Positions 23,006 to 34,904 of a stretch of 64,000 nt of DNA are shown here, piece after piece. How positions within the stretch are numbered: the stretch's first letter is position 1; every line of letters begins with the position of its first letter. Origin of the DNA: Alligator mississippiensis (Eukaryota > Chordata > Crocodylia > Alligatoridae); the NCBI RefSeq assembly GCF_030867095.1, contig NC_081824.1:120846162-120910161 (forward strand). The letters run 5' to 3'. Position numbers and translations under genes: made by a program. The notes under the pieces were generated by a model. The model was not told the DNA's origin, searched no databases, and worked only from the letters and a program-made list of their open reading frames with translations.

Positions 23006-23727
23006 GATTACATTAGCTTGCTATATTAGCTTGCATATTACTATTACAAGTTTATGACTTTAATTAAATTAAGACTACATTGGTTTCTTATGAGCATGGG
23101 TGAGTTTCTTGGCCCTTGCAATTTAGACGTCACCTGATGTACTTAATCCCATACTGCAACTCATTTCTAATTCTCATTTATATTACATTCGCTTCCTCAA
23201 TGACAGATTTACAGACTGATTTCTCCTCTTATTCTTCTGTGCATCCCAATACTCCACCTCCCATGACCTAACAAATGAGGCCTGCAGTGACCGTTTGGGG
23301 GCCTTGCTTCCTCTTAGCTCCAAGATAACTCTCAAGTCTTGCAGTCCTTGCTAGTAGACTCACTGCAATTTCAATTCCAAATGGCCCATTTCTTGCAGTT
23401 TACCTGGAACTCCATGTAGAAAAACATCGCCAACACAGCAAACAGTAGAAGTTCAAGAACAATCCACCATAGTAAAACCATGTTTTTCAGATTTCCCCGT
23501 CTCATAATCTGTGTCCAGTTCCCTGCATTTCAGACAAACACTCATAATAAACCCCATGGATGTCCTGTACAATCAATTTGCCTGCTCACTCACCAAACAC
23601 TAGCCCTACTCTTCCACAAAACATACTTTTACCCATATTGAAAGCCCTACAAAGCAAAGCAAACAAATGAAACCAGCCCAAACTAGTTCCATAGCTTGTT
23701 TTGAGGGTCCAGGTCATGTAGGCACAA
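23006..23727. other. Intergenic DNA, nothing recognised
   Basis: Unique-looking AT-rich DNA with no supported features. Confidence 0.4.
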
Positions 23728-23856
23728 GGGGTGTTTATACATGTGCTCTGGGAGTGTGTGTGGGGGGGTGGGGAGGGTGCTTTAATTAGATTGGCTCCAA
23801 AAGCCGCTTTAATTAAAGCACCCAAGCATCTTGTGTATAAGTGTTTCTGTGCATAA
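23728..23856. mobile_element. Short MITE with TTATACA termini
   Basis: GGGTGTTTATACATGTG at the left and CTTGTGTATAAGTGTTTC at the right are imperfect inverted repeats. In the middle, GTGCTTTAATTAGATTGGC and CCGCTTTAATTAAAGCAC also fold back. It is related in style to the other GTCTACAC-type MITEs here. Confidence 0.55.
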
Positions 23857-23944
23857 AAATGGTGGCGTGGGTGCTTTATCTAAAGCTAGTCAAATGCAGC
23901 CTCTCTGCTCGTGTATAGGCACCCAAGAAGAAAGTATTCTAAAG

Positions 23945-24481
23945 CAGTGTTTCCCAATTTTTTTATACTGTGGACTGGTAAACTGTCTACTTTGCATATT
24001 TAAATATAACATGCATATTTAAATTTAATTTACATACTTAAATTTAATTTTTATGTGTGGGGGAGGGTTGTGAGGATTGGATTGGGCTGGGGCACTGCAG
24101 CTGTGAGCACCAGGGGACCCTGCAGGGGAGGGGACTGCGCAGGGCATGGCCCAGGAGGATCCAGCTAGGGCTGCCTGGGAAGCCAGGGGCAGCTTCCTGG
24201 GACAGCTTCCGCCCCTGGCATGTTCCTGCCTGCGTCCCCCACTCCCAGCTGTGAGCGGGTCCTGTCTGGTCTGGCACGGGCCCTGGTAACTGCTGCATGG
24301 GCAGCACCTTGCCAGGTATGGCCCTGGTGGTGGCAGTGGGACAGGGCATATGGAGCTGACTGCCTCTCACTCGGGGCTGCCCCACTGCCTAGCTTTAACC
24401 CTACACATAACTGCCGGCGGTGGAAGCCATAACCCACTGTGGCCTGGTACCAGGCTGTGGCTTGGTGGTTGGGCACCTCTG
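23945..24481. mobile_element. hAT-like element with 8-bp target duplication
   Basis: The left end CAGTGTTTCCCAATTTTTTT is followed by CTGTGGACTGGT, and the right end is GGTTGGGCACCTCTG. The flanks TTCTAAAG (23937-23944) and TTCTAAGG (24482-24489) match at 7 of 8 positions. The interior from 24100 is GC-rich and non-coding. The 113- and 103-codon frames here have no recognisable motif. Confidence 0.75.
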
Positions 24482-24489
24482 TTCTAAGG

Positions 24490-25970
24490 CTCTTCCGTTC
24501 ACAGGAACTTTTCTTCAGGAAATTTTCCAGGAATTTTAGTGAAAGCTACTGTTAAGAAAACTGGGCTAACCTGGCCCACTCCTCCACCTGATGAGATTTC
24601 CCTGCCCTCCCAGTAGGGGAAAGGCTTATTTTTAATAAAGTAATAAGCATTTGTATAAAGCTTTTGATCTTGCAGGTGCTTGACAAACATTTTGTTTTAT
24701 AATTGTATTTATATATTTTCTGAAAGTCTTCACATTTGCAAAGACATCTTCTGTCACATTACAACATTTCATTAATGCTTCAATCATTATTGAATGTATA
24801 ACTTCTCAAGGATAGTTGATTCCCTACAGACTACTTATGATGCAGAAAAACAAACAGTTCTGTGTGTGTTACCAGCTTAAATTCAGTTTATTAATTCAGA
24901 TTAATGCTATTTTAACCACAATATTAGATTTGTTTTTGCTCATGCTTTATTGTCAACAATCCTTGGTTTATTTTTGTTAGCCTTGTATTTGGTGGTTTGA
25001 TTTCAGGAGGGAAAAAAAAGCTGCAAATCTGAGATTCAGTCACAGATATTTTTGACTAAACATAGATAGTGCTATGACAGATCAAGGCAGAGGAACAGTT
25101 AGTTGGTATGTGTCTACCAGCAGTGGCATATACCACTTGCATCTATTAGTGATCCAGAATGCACCTGGACTGAACTATGTCTATAGATAAGGATATTATG
25201 GATTATAGATATAGATATATAATAAGTGGCTAGTCATTGTATATTGGAAGGTTTGTGTTCTTCTGACATATGGGCCAAGAAGACGTTCTCCCCATCCATC
25301 CCTGGTATGATATTGTTCAGTGAGCCAGATGCATTATATATATATATAATGGCAAATGTTTACCAACTGACTATCACCTTAATGTAGCTGGCAGTCAGTT
25401 ATGACTTATAACAGGTAGATGGATAGGTCTTGCCCATATTATTTTTGTGTGGCTGCAGATACTGAGATAGATTACCAGTTGGTGCAAGCAGCATATTCTC
25501 ATTGACTTGAAAGATGCTATGTGGAGTTATACCAGATGAAGATCTGGCCTGCTGGTTTGTTTGTGTTTTGAATTACGCTAAGCCATTTGCCTCCCTGATG
25601 TTCTCTGACAACAAGTTTCACATTATATGTTGCAGAAAGAACTGTATCCTTTGGAACATCTATTATTCTCTTACTATTAAAGGACAAAAGAAGTAATTGA
25701 GCTGCAGCACTATCTCTTCCATCTTTATAATACATACCTTCTCATATTTTTTCTTTGCAAGCTAAGGTCCTGATCCTGGAAGGGATTAGGAACCTCAGCT
25801 TCTAATGTTGTCTCTGGTAGCTGGAGTCAGCACTTTGTAGCGCTGAGTCCTAAAATGTCATTCAGTTTATTCCCCAGGCAGATTTTCCCACATCCCTTTT
25901 AAGACAAGGTTATCCAAATGTACTATCAACATTTCATTTAATGGCAATACATTATTGTCTGTATTATTAT
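24490..25970. other. Intergenic DNA, nothing recognised
   Basis: AT-rich DNA with short (TA)n stretches near 25200-25350 and no supported gene or transposon. Confidence 0.4.
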
Positions 25971-25974
25971 TTTT

Positions 25975-26830
25975 GTCTGCATTCCAGTTTCTTTCTTGCA
26001 GTCTAATGTCTTATTCGCCATTTTTGACTACAGAGGCACACGGGGCAGACATCTTCATTGAGATGTCTGCACGGATGCCTAATTCTTTGTGATGAAAGGT
26101 TACAATTAATTCAGAACTCTGCGTGTACAAATAATTTAAATCAGGGGCGGTCAACCTGTGGCATGTGTGCCACAAATGGCATGGGCAGCTTCTATGTGTA
26201 GCACATGGCAAATCAGGCACAGGGCATGGAGCACAAAGCAGGTGAAGGGGATCAGAGTGGCACTCAGGGAGGGTGCAGGCTTAATTTGTGGCATGCCTGC
26301 CAAAAAGGTTGCCCCCCCCCCCCCCAGTTTAAATCATTCCTTCTAAGATGCATTACTCTGCACGTGTCTATATTGAATTCCATCTGCCACTGCATTACTC
26401 AGTTACTTAGTTTTGTCAAGTCCTTCTGTTGTACCTCACAACCCTCTCCAGGCTTGTCTAACCTAAATCATTTGTGTAGCCAGCAAATTTCACTGCCTCA
26501 TTATATAGCCTCTCTAGTTGGTCCTTAATAAATATATTAAACAACAGGCCCTTATATTGATCCCTGGGGCACCCTACTATTAATTCTTTTTCACAATGAG
26601 AATTGACCATTTATTCCTATTCTTTCCCCCCACTGTCTCTTAACTAGATTTTAATCTATGAATGACAGGATTTTACCTCTCTCCCTCTGTGGTTACTAGT
26701 GCTCCTTAATAGCCTCTTGTGAAGGATTTTATAAAAGCCTTTTGAATGTTTAAATAAATTATGTCCACTGCTTCCCCATTATCCAGTATTTTGTTGCCAC
26801 TATAAAATTCTGCTTAAAAAATAAAAAGCA
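25975..26830 (-). mobile_element. Ancient CR1 LINE fragment, interrupted by a hAT
   Basis: On the minus strand the sequence follows the CR1 reverse transcriptase. A LLFNIFIKDQLE segment with a decayed FADDT equivalent (FAGYTND) lies near 26450-26550, and the KCK-type and TxQERDLG equivalents follow downstream. The plus strand reads TATTGAATTCCATCTGCCAC, the antisense of the usual ancient CR1 sequence. Many indels. A hAT at 26142-26326 sits inside and must be younger. Confidence 0.75.
26142..26326. mobile_element. hAT MITE in the antisense CR1
   Basis: The left end is CAGGGGCGGTCAACC and the right end GGTTGCCCC... finishes in a poly-C run and CCA. It is flanked by ATTTAAAT (26134-26141) and GTTTAAAT (26327-26334), 7 of 8 matching. 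The interior has GTGTGCCAC motifs. It is 185 bp and non-coding. Confidence 0.72.
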
Positions 26831-28254
26831 TGTAAACGAAGCCCTAACTTTAGTGTCCTTTATAAACATGTTTCTTGATCTACGTAACATTATTCAACAG
26901 CTTCTTTTTAAGCTTTTGTCATCCCAACATGACCCAGAAACATAGGGGGGCATTTAGACCTGTTTTGCTGCAATGGTGCTGCAGAGAGGAACTAGTTTTT
27001 AGGTTAAATACATTCAAGAGACTGATTCCTTTGGCATGATTAGAAACCTCTCCAGGGGCATCTTATTCAGCCACTTGCAGGTAAAAAAAAATCAGAGAAA
27101 TCAAGTTTCCCCAGTGAGCAGGCCCTGCAGAGGTGTACCAGGACTAACATGTAACAAGTTTCACTCATCTGCCCAGCTCAAAGAGCCAGACTCCCTCATT
27201 TATTTAAGAATTCATTTCTAACTCTCAGTGCAACTCATGTGGCTCATTTTTTGTGCAGGCATGTTAGCAAAGATTGCCAATGTGAAGGAGTATTTGAATC
27301 ATTTCATTCCCTCACTGGTGGGAATGGGAGTAGGTACTCTTGCTTGGTCGGATGGTACTAACTGGCCATATAGCCCTAAGATTTTGCTCCTGCTCTAGTT
27401 CCATGAAACTTCACTTCCCAGCCAACATCTCAAGCCCCATTTCAGTAAATTCTCTTACCCTTCTCGCCCACCCTGGCCTGACCACCCTCAGCCTTCTCTT
27501 GCCCCCTTCCTCCCCTTCAGCCACACATCCCTCGAACACTGCTGTTTTGACGCCCGCCTCCAATTCCCCAGCCCCCTTCTACCCAGCCAGGCTTTATTTT
27601 CCCCTTCAAGGACACATCCCTCAGATGAATCAGCCTCATGCTCACAACCCCTCCAGCCATAGCATCAACCCCCATCTCCTTAGCCAAGCTCCCACTCCCT
27701 CTTCACTGTTGTCAGTGGATGCCTCCCTCCCCCCAGCCAGCAGATGCTGAACTGCGGTCTGTCTTCTCTGCACCACCCTGTTCTGCTGCACAAACAGGTG
27801 GGGCGCCTGCACCACCCTCTGCCTGCTTTATATCTCCCTCCCTCCTCCACCCTTGACTGAAAGAAAGCGGTGGGGGGAGAGGAAAAGGGGCTGCTGCGTG
27901 GCTTGCCCTTCCCACTGTTGTATAACAGCAGCAGATGTTCCTGCCTGCAGCAGCTGCAAACAGCAGCGTTAGCAGGAGGCAGCGGTGCTGTGCTGAGGAC
28001 ACAGAGGACAAACACAGCTAGGTTTGCAGGGAAACTGCAGGCGTGTGAGCAGGGGATGCTCAGTAGCTTGGCTCTGTGCATCCTGCTTCCACCTTTCCCT
28101 CAAGCCCATGCTGAGGATGCTTCCAGCTGGATAAGAAGAACACACATGCCTTAGGAGGGCATCCCTAGGCAAATTCACTCAAGGGCAGAACCAGCTGCAA
28201 GTGCATCCTCCACTCACTTACAGTATTGCCAGCCCCAGGGGTTCCAGAACCACC
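26831..28254. other. Intergenic DNA, partly C-rich
   Basis: From 27400 to 28150 the plus strand is C-rich and has overlapping open frames of up to 136 codons, but none carries a recognisable domain. It may be an unidentified repeat. No feature is supported. Confidence 0.35.
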
Positions 28255-28790
28255 CCACAATTATGAATTGCTTTAAAAATGATGAGATTTATGGGTTTTT
28301 TTAAAGGATATAATAAATGTCAGGTTGTTGTTATTTGCTGTCTGGTTCCTGGGTGCCTTCAGGGTTCACTTGCTTCCCACTTACATGCATTTCTTCACAG
28401 CCCCGGGGGCTAGAAACTAATTTATTTTCCAAATGAAAGTTGAGGTTCTCAGGCAATCTCCTAATGCTCAGAGCTGGGCTTTAGGAAAACCACCAACATT
28501 GTGAGACTTGTGACACTGACACCTCCAGCAGGGAATGTGACTCACTGCTTTGAGGGCCGATGGGTAGGCGGAGCTGCTGGGGTTCCTGCACTCTTGAGCT
28601 GTTTTGCTTTTTGAGGTCTCATGTTCCACTTCGCCTATTTGGGGTATCCTGAGCAACAGAACTGGAAGGGAGTGAGGCTGCTTTAAGTCTAGATCCCTTC
28701 ACACACTATTGACCTCATCTCAGGCTTTCCAATATCATGAGTCAGGCTCAGTAAAATCATAAAATTAGGTGAAAAATGATATATTTTTTT
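28255..28790. repeat. Unclassified old repeat with ATGAGATTT motifs
   Basis: Motifs such as AAAATGATGAGATTTATGG near 28275 and ATCATGAGTCAGGCTCAGTA near 28735 recall a diverged amniote interspersed repeat that I cannot name. Low confidence. Confidence 0.3.
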
Positions 28791-29251
28791 AAATGATACT
28801 TTGGGGATGCAGTCTTTTTGTCTTTTGGTATTCAAGCCTTTGGGATATGCTTGGGTCATGTTTTCAAACTCCTGTCCATCACCACCAGGCTAGATGATGA
28901 CTTTCAAAAAAGAAACAAACCGAAAAGAAAGGAAGCTTGGTTTTCCTGCTTTCACGAATTGGTGGTTTATGAAAAACACCAGCTATCACAACACTTATAA
29001 CTGAGTGTAGGCAACACCATCCTACATCAGTGCCTGGAGAAAGAAGTGACATATGGGGGGTTATTTTCCATCAAACCAAAGCAATACCTGACTATGCTGC
29101 GTCTAGGCTATTTGGCCTTTATTTTTTTGGCTCCGAGTTCTCAACATTGCTTTGACTGTTGCAGCTCTACCGGTGTTTGAAATACTTGAGTCCTGGTGTA
29201 GTTAAGGGACTCACTGGAAAGTTTAATACTCTGCTGTCCAAGTCTGAAGGC

Positions 29252-30061
29252 TCAATGACAGTGTTCAAAATGCTGGCAACAGAGGAGCCTCATCTGCAGT
29301 AGGGCTTCAAGCACTGCCAACACCGATGGAGCTGTGCTGGCCTTGTCATCCTTGGAAGATCTCAGAGAACCACAAGTGCAGGCAAAACTGCTCTGCCCCA
29401 AATCACATTCTTTTGGAGGCTGGTTTGCTTGTTTGTTGTTGGCTTTTCCTAGCAAGAAATAATTTAGCTTTACACTATTTAGAACCAGCTGCAATCTCAA
29501 GCAAAACAAATCACTATTTGAAGGCCCATATATTTGGGAGTCCTGGGATAATTTTAGTAATTCAGGGGCTAATTCCAAAGGTTCCGCAGTTCCTCTTCCA
29601 AAATAACTTGAAACATTTTTTCCTACTTCCCTTGCCTCAGGCAGCAAGAGTAGAAGAGGAAACAATTCACATCCTGATTTTTTTCTGCATGGTAGCTTAG
29701 GGCCTGTGTTGCAGGAGATTCTTGTCCTGCATTTCTGAGTCCGAGCCACAGCCAGCTTCCTTTTATTCGCCCGCCACACCTTGATGGAAAGAAACAGGGA
29801 AGCTGATTGTTGGAAACAAAATAACCTGGGGTCATGACCACTTCCCATAGATAGATCCTCTTCACAGGGTTCGTCCTCCCTTACACCCTGTCCTTGCCAC
29901 CCCATATGGTGAATGAAAGATCTTCCACAACACCTATACCCCAAGTGGTCAGCTCTGGAGCAGATCCTATCTAACTGGCCTCGTGCCCTCTCAGGCCCCA
30001 CACCTTCTCTCTCATTTGCAATTCCAGGTAACTGCTTAAATGTGCCCTTCCAGGTCAGCAC
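29252..30061 (-). other. 269-codon open frame of unknown meaning
   Basis: This is the longest open frame outside CITED2 and repeat-derived low-complexity DNA. The predicted product has no signal peptide, no recognisable domain, and mixed composition with Cys and Lys/Arg patches. Its first 78 codons or so lie inside the putative LTR at 29829-30776. I see no splice or promoter support. It is most probably a chance frame or unrecognised repeat. Confidence 0.15.
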
Positions 30062-30776
30062 CCCACTTTCTCCCAGTCAACCCTGGGAAAGTCCTTTGGA
30101 GGGGTCTCCAGGACCAAATCTTATAAACAGTCTTACCATGAGTCCAGCATCCCAAACCCAATTTTAATGGTTAAAGTTCCTTATGCTGGCTATCCTCCAT
30201 CAGCTGGCCACAGTCCTGACCTTGACGTTTTCTCAGTGTGACATCTTTGTCTGCTGAGCTCCAGTCCTCAAGCCGCACAGACCGACGGTCCTAATTCACC
30301 ACTGCTAGGCACATTTCTGTGCCTCTGCACACGTCTGCACCACTCCTGGCTAGGAGGTAGTGGTCTCTATCCCCTCTCTGGGGAAGAATGGGCCTTTGCC
30401 CTCCTACTTTAAAACAGGTCAGCTCCTCTGATGTCCAATCACCTTTGGCTCCTTTTCCCCATGACTCCCTGTAGTTGGGGAATCTCTAGATTTAGACTTC
30501 AGGCACTTCCAGGTTCACTTGTCAGGCACTTTCAGGTCACCTGTCATGTCTGCCAGGCACAGCCAGTGACCTTCCTGAGTTGTGAGAAGGTCTGGTAGAC
30601 CCCTGAGGCCCCCACCTGCTTGTCCTAAGGAAAGGGACCAACTCTCCACTGCCCACGATAAGTCTCCCAGCAGGGAAAATTGGGTCCCGGTGCAGGTCTC
30701 TGACCCAGGAAGTGGCACGCCTGGCCATCGCCATGCTCCTGCACATAACAGGGCCAGGGATCGGCTCCCTGTTACA
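29829..30776 (-). mobile_element. Putative solo LTR
   Basis: On the minus strand the element starts TGTAACAGGGAGCC and ends near GGTCATGACCC. The 5-bp duplication ACCTG on the plus strand (29824-29828 and 30777-30781) is exact. The start resembles that of the LTR at 44531, which also begins TGTAACAGGG. The canonical CA end is not clear. No internal retroviral genes are seen, so it would be a solo LTR left by recombination. Confidence 0.45.
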
Positions 30777-30781
30777 ACCTG

Positions 30782-31424
30782 CTCCCCTTGCGGGGCAATT
30801 ATAAGGCTGGTACTATATATACCACTTCTGTTCCCCAAAGCTTTAAATTCATAGAATTCTAATTTGGTGAATGGAAAGGTTTAAAACAATGTTGAGTTTT
30901 TTTAGTATTAGCCTTAGATTAGACCTACAAATCAGATTCATTGGAAATGCCTAACACTCCTTCTGAATTAATTTAAGGCAGGTTTTGAAAGTATCCCCTT
31001 CTTGTGATGAAGGATTTTTGCAGTGGGTTTCAGTGATCCATTTAAAATCTCCTTTGGTTTTTAAGGTTCTTTTTATAATCTAATTTTAATTCCCACTGCT
31101 AGGGAGGCCTGCTTAGAATACATAATTGCTGTGTGGAACAGTAAATATAAAAACAAATTGCTAAGGAAGGTGGCAAAAATTAAAACATTTCAAGTACAAT
31201 AGAAACAGAAGGTGGCTTTGCTGCCACTCTTCCAGCAATGAAAACATTTTATAAAACAAAAGCACTATCTCACTTTTCTTTCCAGACTCCTCCTTTGCCT
31301 CTTAGGCATCTGGAAGTTTTTCAGAGCTAGTAAAGGAAGTCTAGTTTTGAAATATTTGTTTCCTCCCTGTGAACCAAAAATATATTTTCTTTTCTTTCAG
31401 CAAAAATTGGAAAGTGGAAATGAG
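30782..31424. other. Intergenic DNA, nothing recognised
   Basis: AT-rich DNA without supported features. Confidence 0.4.
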
Positions 31425-31640
31425 ATTATATCATAGAAATTAAAGATGAGAATGACACATTAGGTCATCCAGTCTACCTCCCCTGCTAATGTAGGATTAT
31501 TCCCTATACTGCTGTATATACTCCACTGCTTTGTACAATCTAGTTTTCAATTACCCAGAGGATGAGCCTATGACAGTTTAAGTTGGGAGGCTATTCCATA
31601 CCCATTTCTATTATCAATAGGCATGTTCCACATAAGGGTC
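31425..31640 (-). mobile_element. CR1 LINE 3' end, antisense
   Basis: The plus strand reads TATCATAGAAATTAAAGATG...AGGTCATCCAGTC, the reverse complement of a CR1 3' terminus (ACTGGATGACCT...TTTCTATGATA). It extends about 200 bases before similarity is lost. No coding part is kept. Confidence 0.6.
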
Positions 31641-32034
31641 AAATTGGGTATTCAATTTATTTTGAAGGAAAGAAATCCTTTTGGCATTTAACTTTAAAAA
31701 AAATTCTTGCTGATGCTGCATTGACACATTTGAATAATCCATGCAATGACAAAAGAGTTTGGAATGGCTGAAGTAGCTGCTAATGACTAAGAAGGACCAT
31801 TGTGGGTGAATCTTGTCAATTAATGTTACAGTGGGCCTGCTTCCACAGTGATTCTTCCTACACAAATTCCTATGGACTTCCATGGGAGGTTCATAAGCAA
31901 AGTTGCTGCAGAATCACTCTCAGTACACATAAAATAGAATAAATAATGTGGAAAAATACATTGCACCTGGCTGGCCCCTTCTGCCTGAGATTCAAAAAGT
32001 CACAGAGTGAGACACATTTTAACTAGCTAAGCAT

Positions 32035-32175
32035 TATGAAAGAGTCCTCATTAGCTTTGAAGTAAGTAATATGCCCATTTTGCAAATGGGTAAACAGAGG
32101 CACAGGCAGGCTACTGATTTGTCTGAGTTAACTTAGCAAAACAGCAGTAGAAGTAGGAAAAAAAACTAGGTGACA
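32035..32175 (-). repeat. MIR-like SINE fragment
   Basis: GCCCATTTTGCAAATGGG...CAGAGGCACAGGCAGGCTACTGATTTG is the antisense of the MIR/CORE SINE region (normally ...CCTCAGTTTCCTCATCTGTAAAATGG). Old and diverged. Confidence 0.5.
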
Positions 32176-32821
32176 AGATCCATGAAGAGATTCGGGCATT
32201 TAATACCTACTAACTGATTGATTTCAGTGGTAGTTAGGTGCCTAAATACCTTCACAACTGTGTACCCAGTAGCATACCCCATATCATGCCATGAAATGGA
32301 TTAGTAATAGGATGCAAATTGGATATTTATTCTATCTTTCAAAAGAGCTCAAAGATAACCAGTCAATGGAAGCTGTTGGCATTCAGCTCCTCGGAAAACT
32401 ACAACTCTTTTATTTAAATTGTCTGACAGTTTAGGAGTATAATTTTGGGACTTACATTTGAAAATCTGGCCCAATCTGTATGAAGGGATCATTATGTTTC
32501 CTGTAGTTCCAGTGGAAGAACAATAAGGGTTAGATGCAGTAAAATACTTAAGATGCCTACAACCTAGGTATCACAAGGCTGTGTAGATGCCTGTTGTCAA
32601 AATGAATTCTGAAACATATAGGTTCTCTATTAGATCATGCAGACTGTTAAGTGTCTCAGACCAGTGATTCCCCTCCCCCATGCACCACTCCCCAACCTAA
32701 GCAGGGAACTAACTAGAGCTATCCAACAGGAAGTGATAAGCCCAAAACTCAATCTAGGGCCTGCCAGTCTCCCAAGCCCAAGGGCCTGGGGCCAAACCCT
32801 GTGGCTGATGTCTTCTTCTCT

Positions 32822-33782
32822 TCTTGATGTCGGTTTTGTTCAATATCTTCATCAATGAACTGGAAGATGGGATGGCGTGCACCTTCAGCAAGTTTGCAGA
32901 TGACACCAGGCTATGGGGAGTGGTGGATATGCTGGAGGGTAGGGTAAGAATTCACAGTGACCTTCGCAAGTTGGACAATTGGACCAAAAGCAACCTCATG
33001 AGGTTCAATAAGGACAAGTGCAAAGTCCTGCACTTAGGATGGAAAAATCTCATGCACTGGTACAGGGTGTGGTCCAACTGGCTAAGCAGCCACTCTGCGG
33101 GAAAGGGTCTGGAGATTACAGTGGACAATAAGCTGAATATGAGCCAATCGTGTGCCCTGGTTGCAAAGAAGGCTAATAGCATACTGGGCTGCATTAGGAG
33201 GAGCATTGCCAGCAGATCAAGGGAAGTGATTCTTCCCCTCTATTCAGCACTGGTGAGGCCACATCTGGAGTACTGTGTCCAGTTTTGGGCCCCCACTACA
33301 GAAAGGATATGAGCAATTGGAGAGAGTCCAGTGGAGGACAACAAAAGTGGTTAGAGTGCTGGGGCATGTGACTTGTGAGGACAGGCTGAGGGAACTGGGC
33401 TTATTTCGTCTAGAGAAGAAAAGACTGAGGGGGATTTAATAACAGTTTTCATCTACCTGAAGGGGAGTTACAAAGAAGATGGAGCTAGACTGTTCTCAGT
33501 GGTGACAGAAGACAGAACGAGGAGCAATGGTCTCAAGTTGCAGCCAGGGAAGTTTAGGTTACACATTAGAAAGAACTCTCACTAGGAGGGTAGTAAAACA
33601 CTGGAACAGGTCACCCAGAGAGGGTGTGGAATCTCCATCCTTGGAGGTTTTTAAGACCCAGCTAGACAAAGCCTTAGTTGGGATGGTCTGATTGGGTCTG
33701 GTCCTGCTGTGAGCAGGGGGTTGGACTAGATGACCTCCTGAGGTCCCTTCCAACCCTCATTTTGTATGATTCTCTGATTCTA
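32822..33782 (+). mobile_element. CR1 LINE, 5'-truncated, with intact 3' end
   Basis: The element begins within the reverse transcriptase domain and ends in the typical CR1 3' UTR: GGACTAGATGACCTCCTGAG...CCCTTCCAACCC, then TGATTCTCTGATTCT, an 8-bp-type tandem tail. 5' truncation is normal for LINE insertions. One main frame (32824-33312) is still open. Confidence 0.9.
32824..33312 (+). pseudogene. CR1 reverse transcriptase C-terminal fragment
   Basis: 162 codons remain open. They show LFNIFINELEDG, then FADDTRLWG (the FADD catalytic motif), [20 protein letters not shown] and CKVLHLG. NKLNMSQSCALVAKKANSILG, LPLYSALVRPHLEYCVQFW and a stop follow, the stop sitting where CR1 normally continues. 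The catalytic Asp pair is kept, but the N-terminal endonuclease and fingers are missing. The upstream methionine is chance. The protein continues out of frame to about 33700. Confidence 0.88.
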
Positions 33783-34022
33783 AGCCTAGAGAAGGGAGGG
33801 TGTTTGAGCATCCACCTATACTCCAGAGCTCAGGTACCTGAGTCAGAGCTGTAGGCAGATGCGCTTATCTATTCAGGATCCAGTTCTCAAATTCTTCTCC
33901 TGAGCGTAGGCACCTACCATTCTTTGAAAAACTGAACAGGAGTCACTATTTTTCTTTTCAAATGTGGCAGTGGGAGAAAGAGGAGGTGGCGGCTGTACAG
34001 CTGCTGTGCCCACTTTCTGTAT

Positions 34023-34354
34023 CTGTGATACTCAAACAGGGTTCTGTGGCACTCTGGGCTGCCTTGAGAGCCTTCCAAGGGTGTCACACACTGTTAGGTG
34101 TGCAAACACAATTCACAAGATAAACCTTGAGATTTCAGATAGGAATTTCTAGTGTTAAAAACATTCTGACCTGGTGTTGTCTTTCTTAATCCTTTTCAAG
34201 TGAAGAATTGCTCTAGTATTTTCCTGTATTAAAAAAAAAAAGAGCAAAAACAGAGGGAAAAAATCCTGAGAAGGGTCTTGAGTCTAATGAGGTGTGCCTT
34301 GAGTCTAACAAAGACTGTCTCAAGAAAAAAAAAAAAAAAGGATGAGCACCACTG
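34023..34354. mobile_element. hAT-like MITE
   Basis: The left end CTGTGATACTCAAAC and the reverse complement of the right end CAGTGGTGCTCATCC are imperfect inverted repeats. The flanks TTCTGTAT (34015-34022) and TTGTGTAC (34355-34362) agree at 6 of 8. Poly-A runs lie inside. Moderately supported. Confidence 0.5.
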
Positions 34355-34364
34355 TTGTGTACAG

Positions 34365-34830
34365 TAGATTAATGGTTAGCATGTGCACCCAGGAAGTAGG
34401 GGATTCTATGTTCAGCTCCTTCCTCATCATTCATGACCATATTCTACATCCTACTTCCAGGATTATTTTTAGTTTTTATGTAAATGACTGTTGAACAGAA
34501 ACTGCATTACAAAGTTCTAGGAACAAGGAAAAACACTCAGGAGTCCTCAGTTCCAGCTCAGTGCCCTAATCACTGGTCAATACTGTCAGGCTTCTTCTTG
34601 ATTGTCCTTTTGGTTCTTGTGAGTTTTGCCTTCCTTTCTGCAGAGTGGCACAGAGTCAACAAGAAGGGCAAAGAGTAACCTTTCCAGTTTGCCTCCAGCC
34701 TGATGGCTAGAGCACTTTCCTTTGAGGCGGGAGATGAGGACTTGATTCCCCTCAGGCCAAGGAGGCCATGGAACCAATACAAATGGCCAGAACTCCTTCA
34801 GCACCTTTGTCTGCATTTTGTGCATGGCCT
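34365..34830. repeat. tRNA-derived SINE-like fragments in both orientations
   Basis: TTAATGGTTAGCATGTGC (34370-34387) and GATGGCTAGAGCAC (34701-34714) resemble tRNA-type box A of amniote SINEs. GTGCCCTAATCACTGG (34561-34576) is the same motif reversed. No tail or target duplication can be defined, so boundaries are approximate. Confidence 0.45.
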
Positions 34831-34904
34831 AATCTATTGGTTTGTACTTCCATTACTCTGAGTGCGCCTTCTGGATCTGATCAGGACCAGAGGATTTAGA
34901 CACT

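Noticed and set aside
34365-34830. Possible functional tRNA genes
   Set aside because: Only box-A/B-like words occur; no cloverleaf can be drawn, so they are SINE remnants. The same holds for 41530 and 58169.
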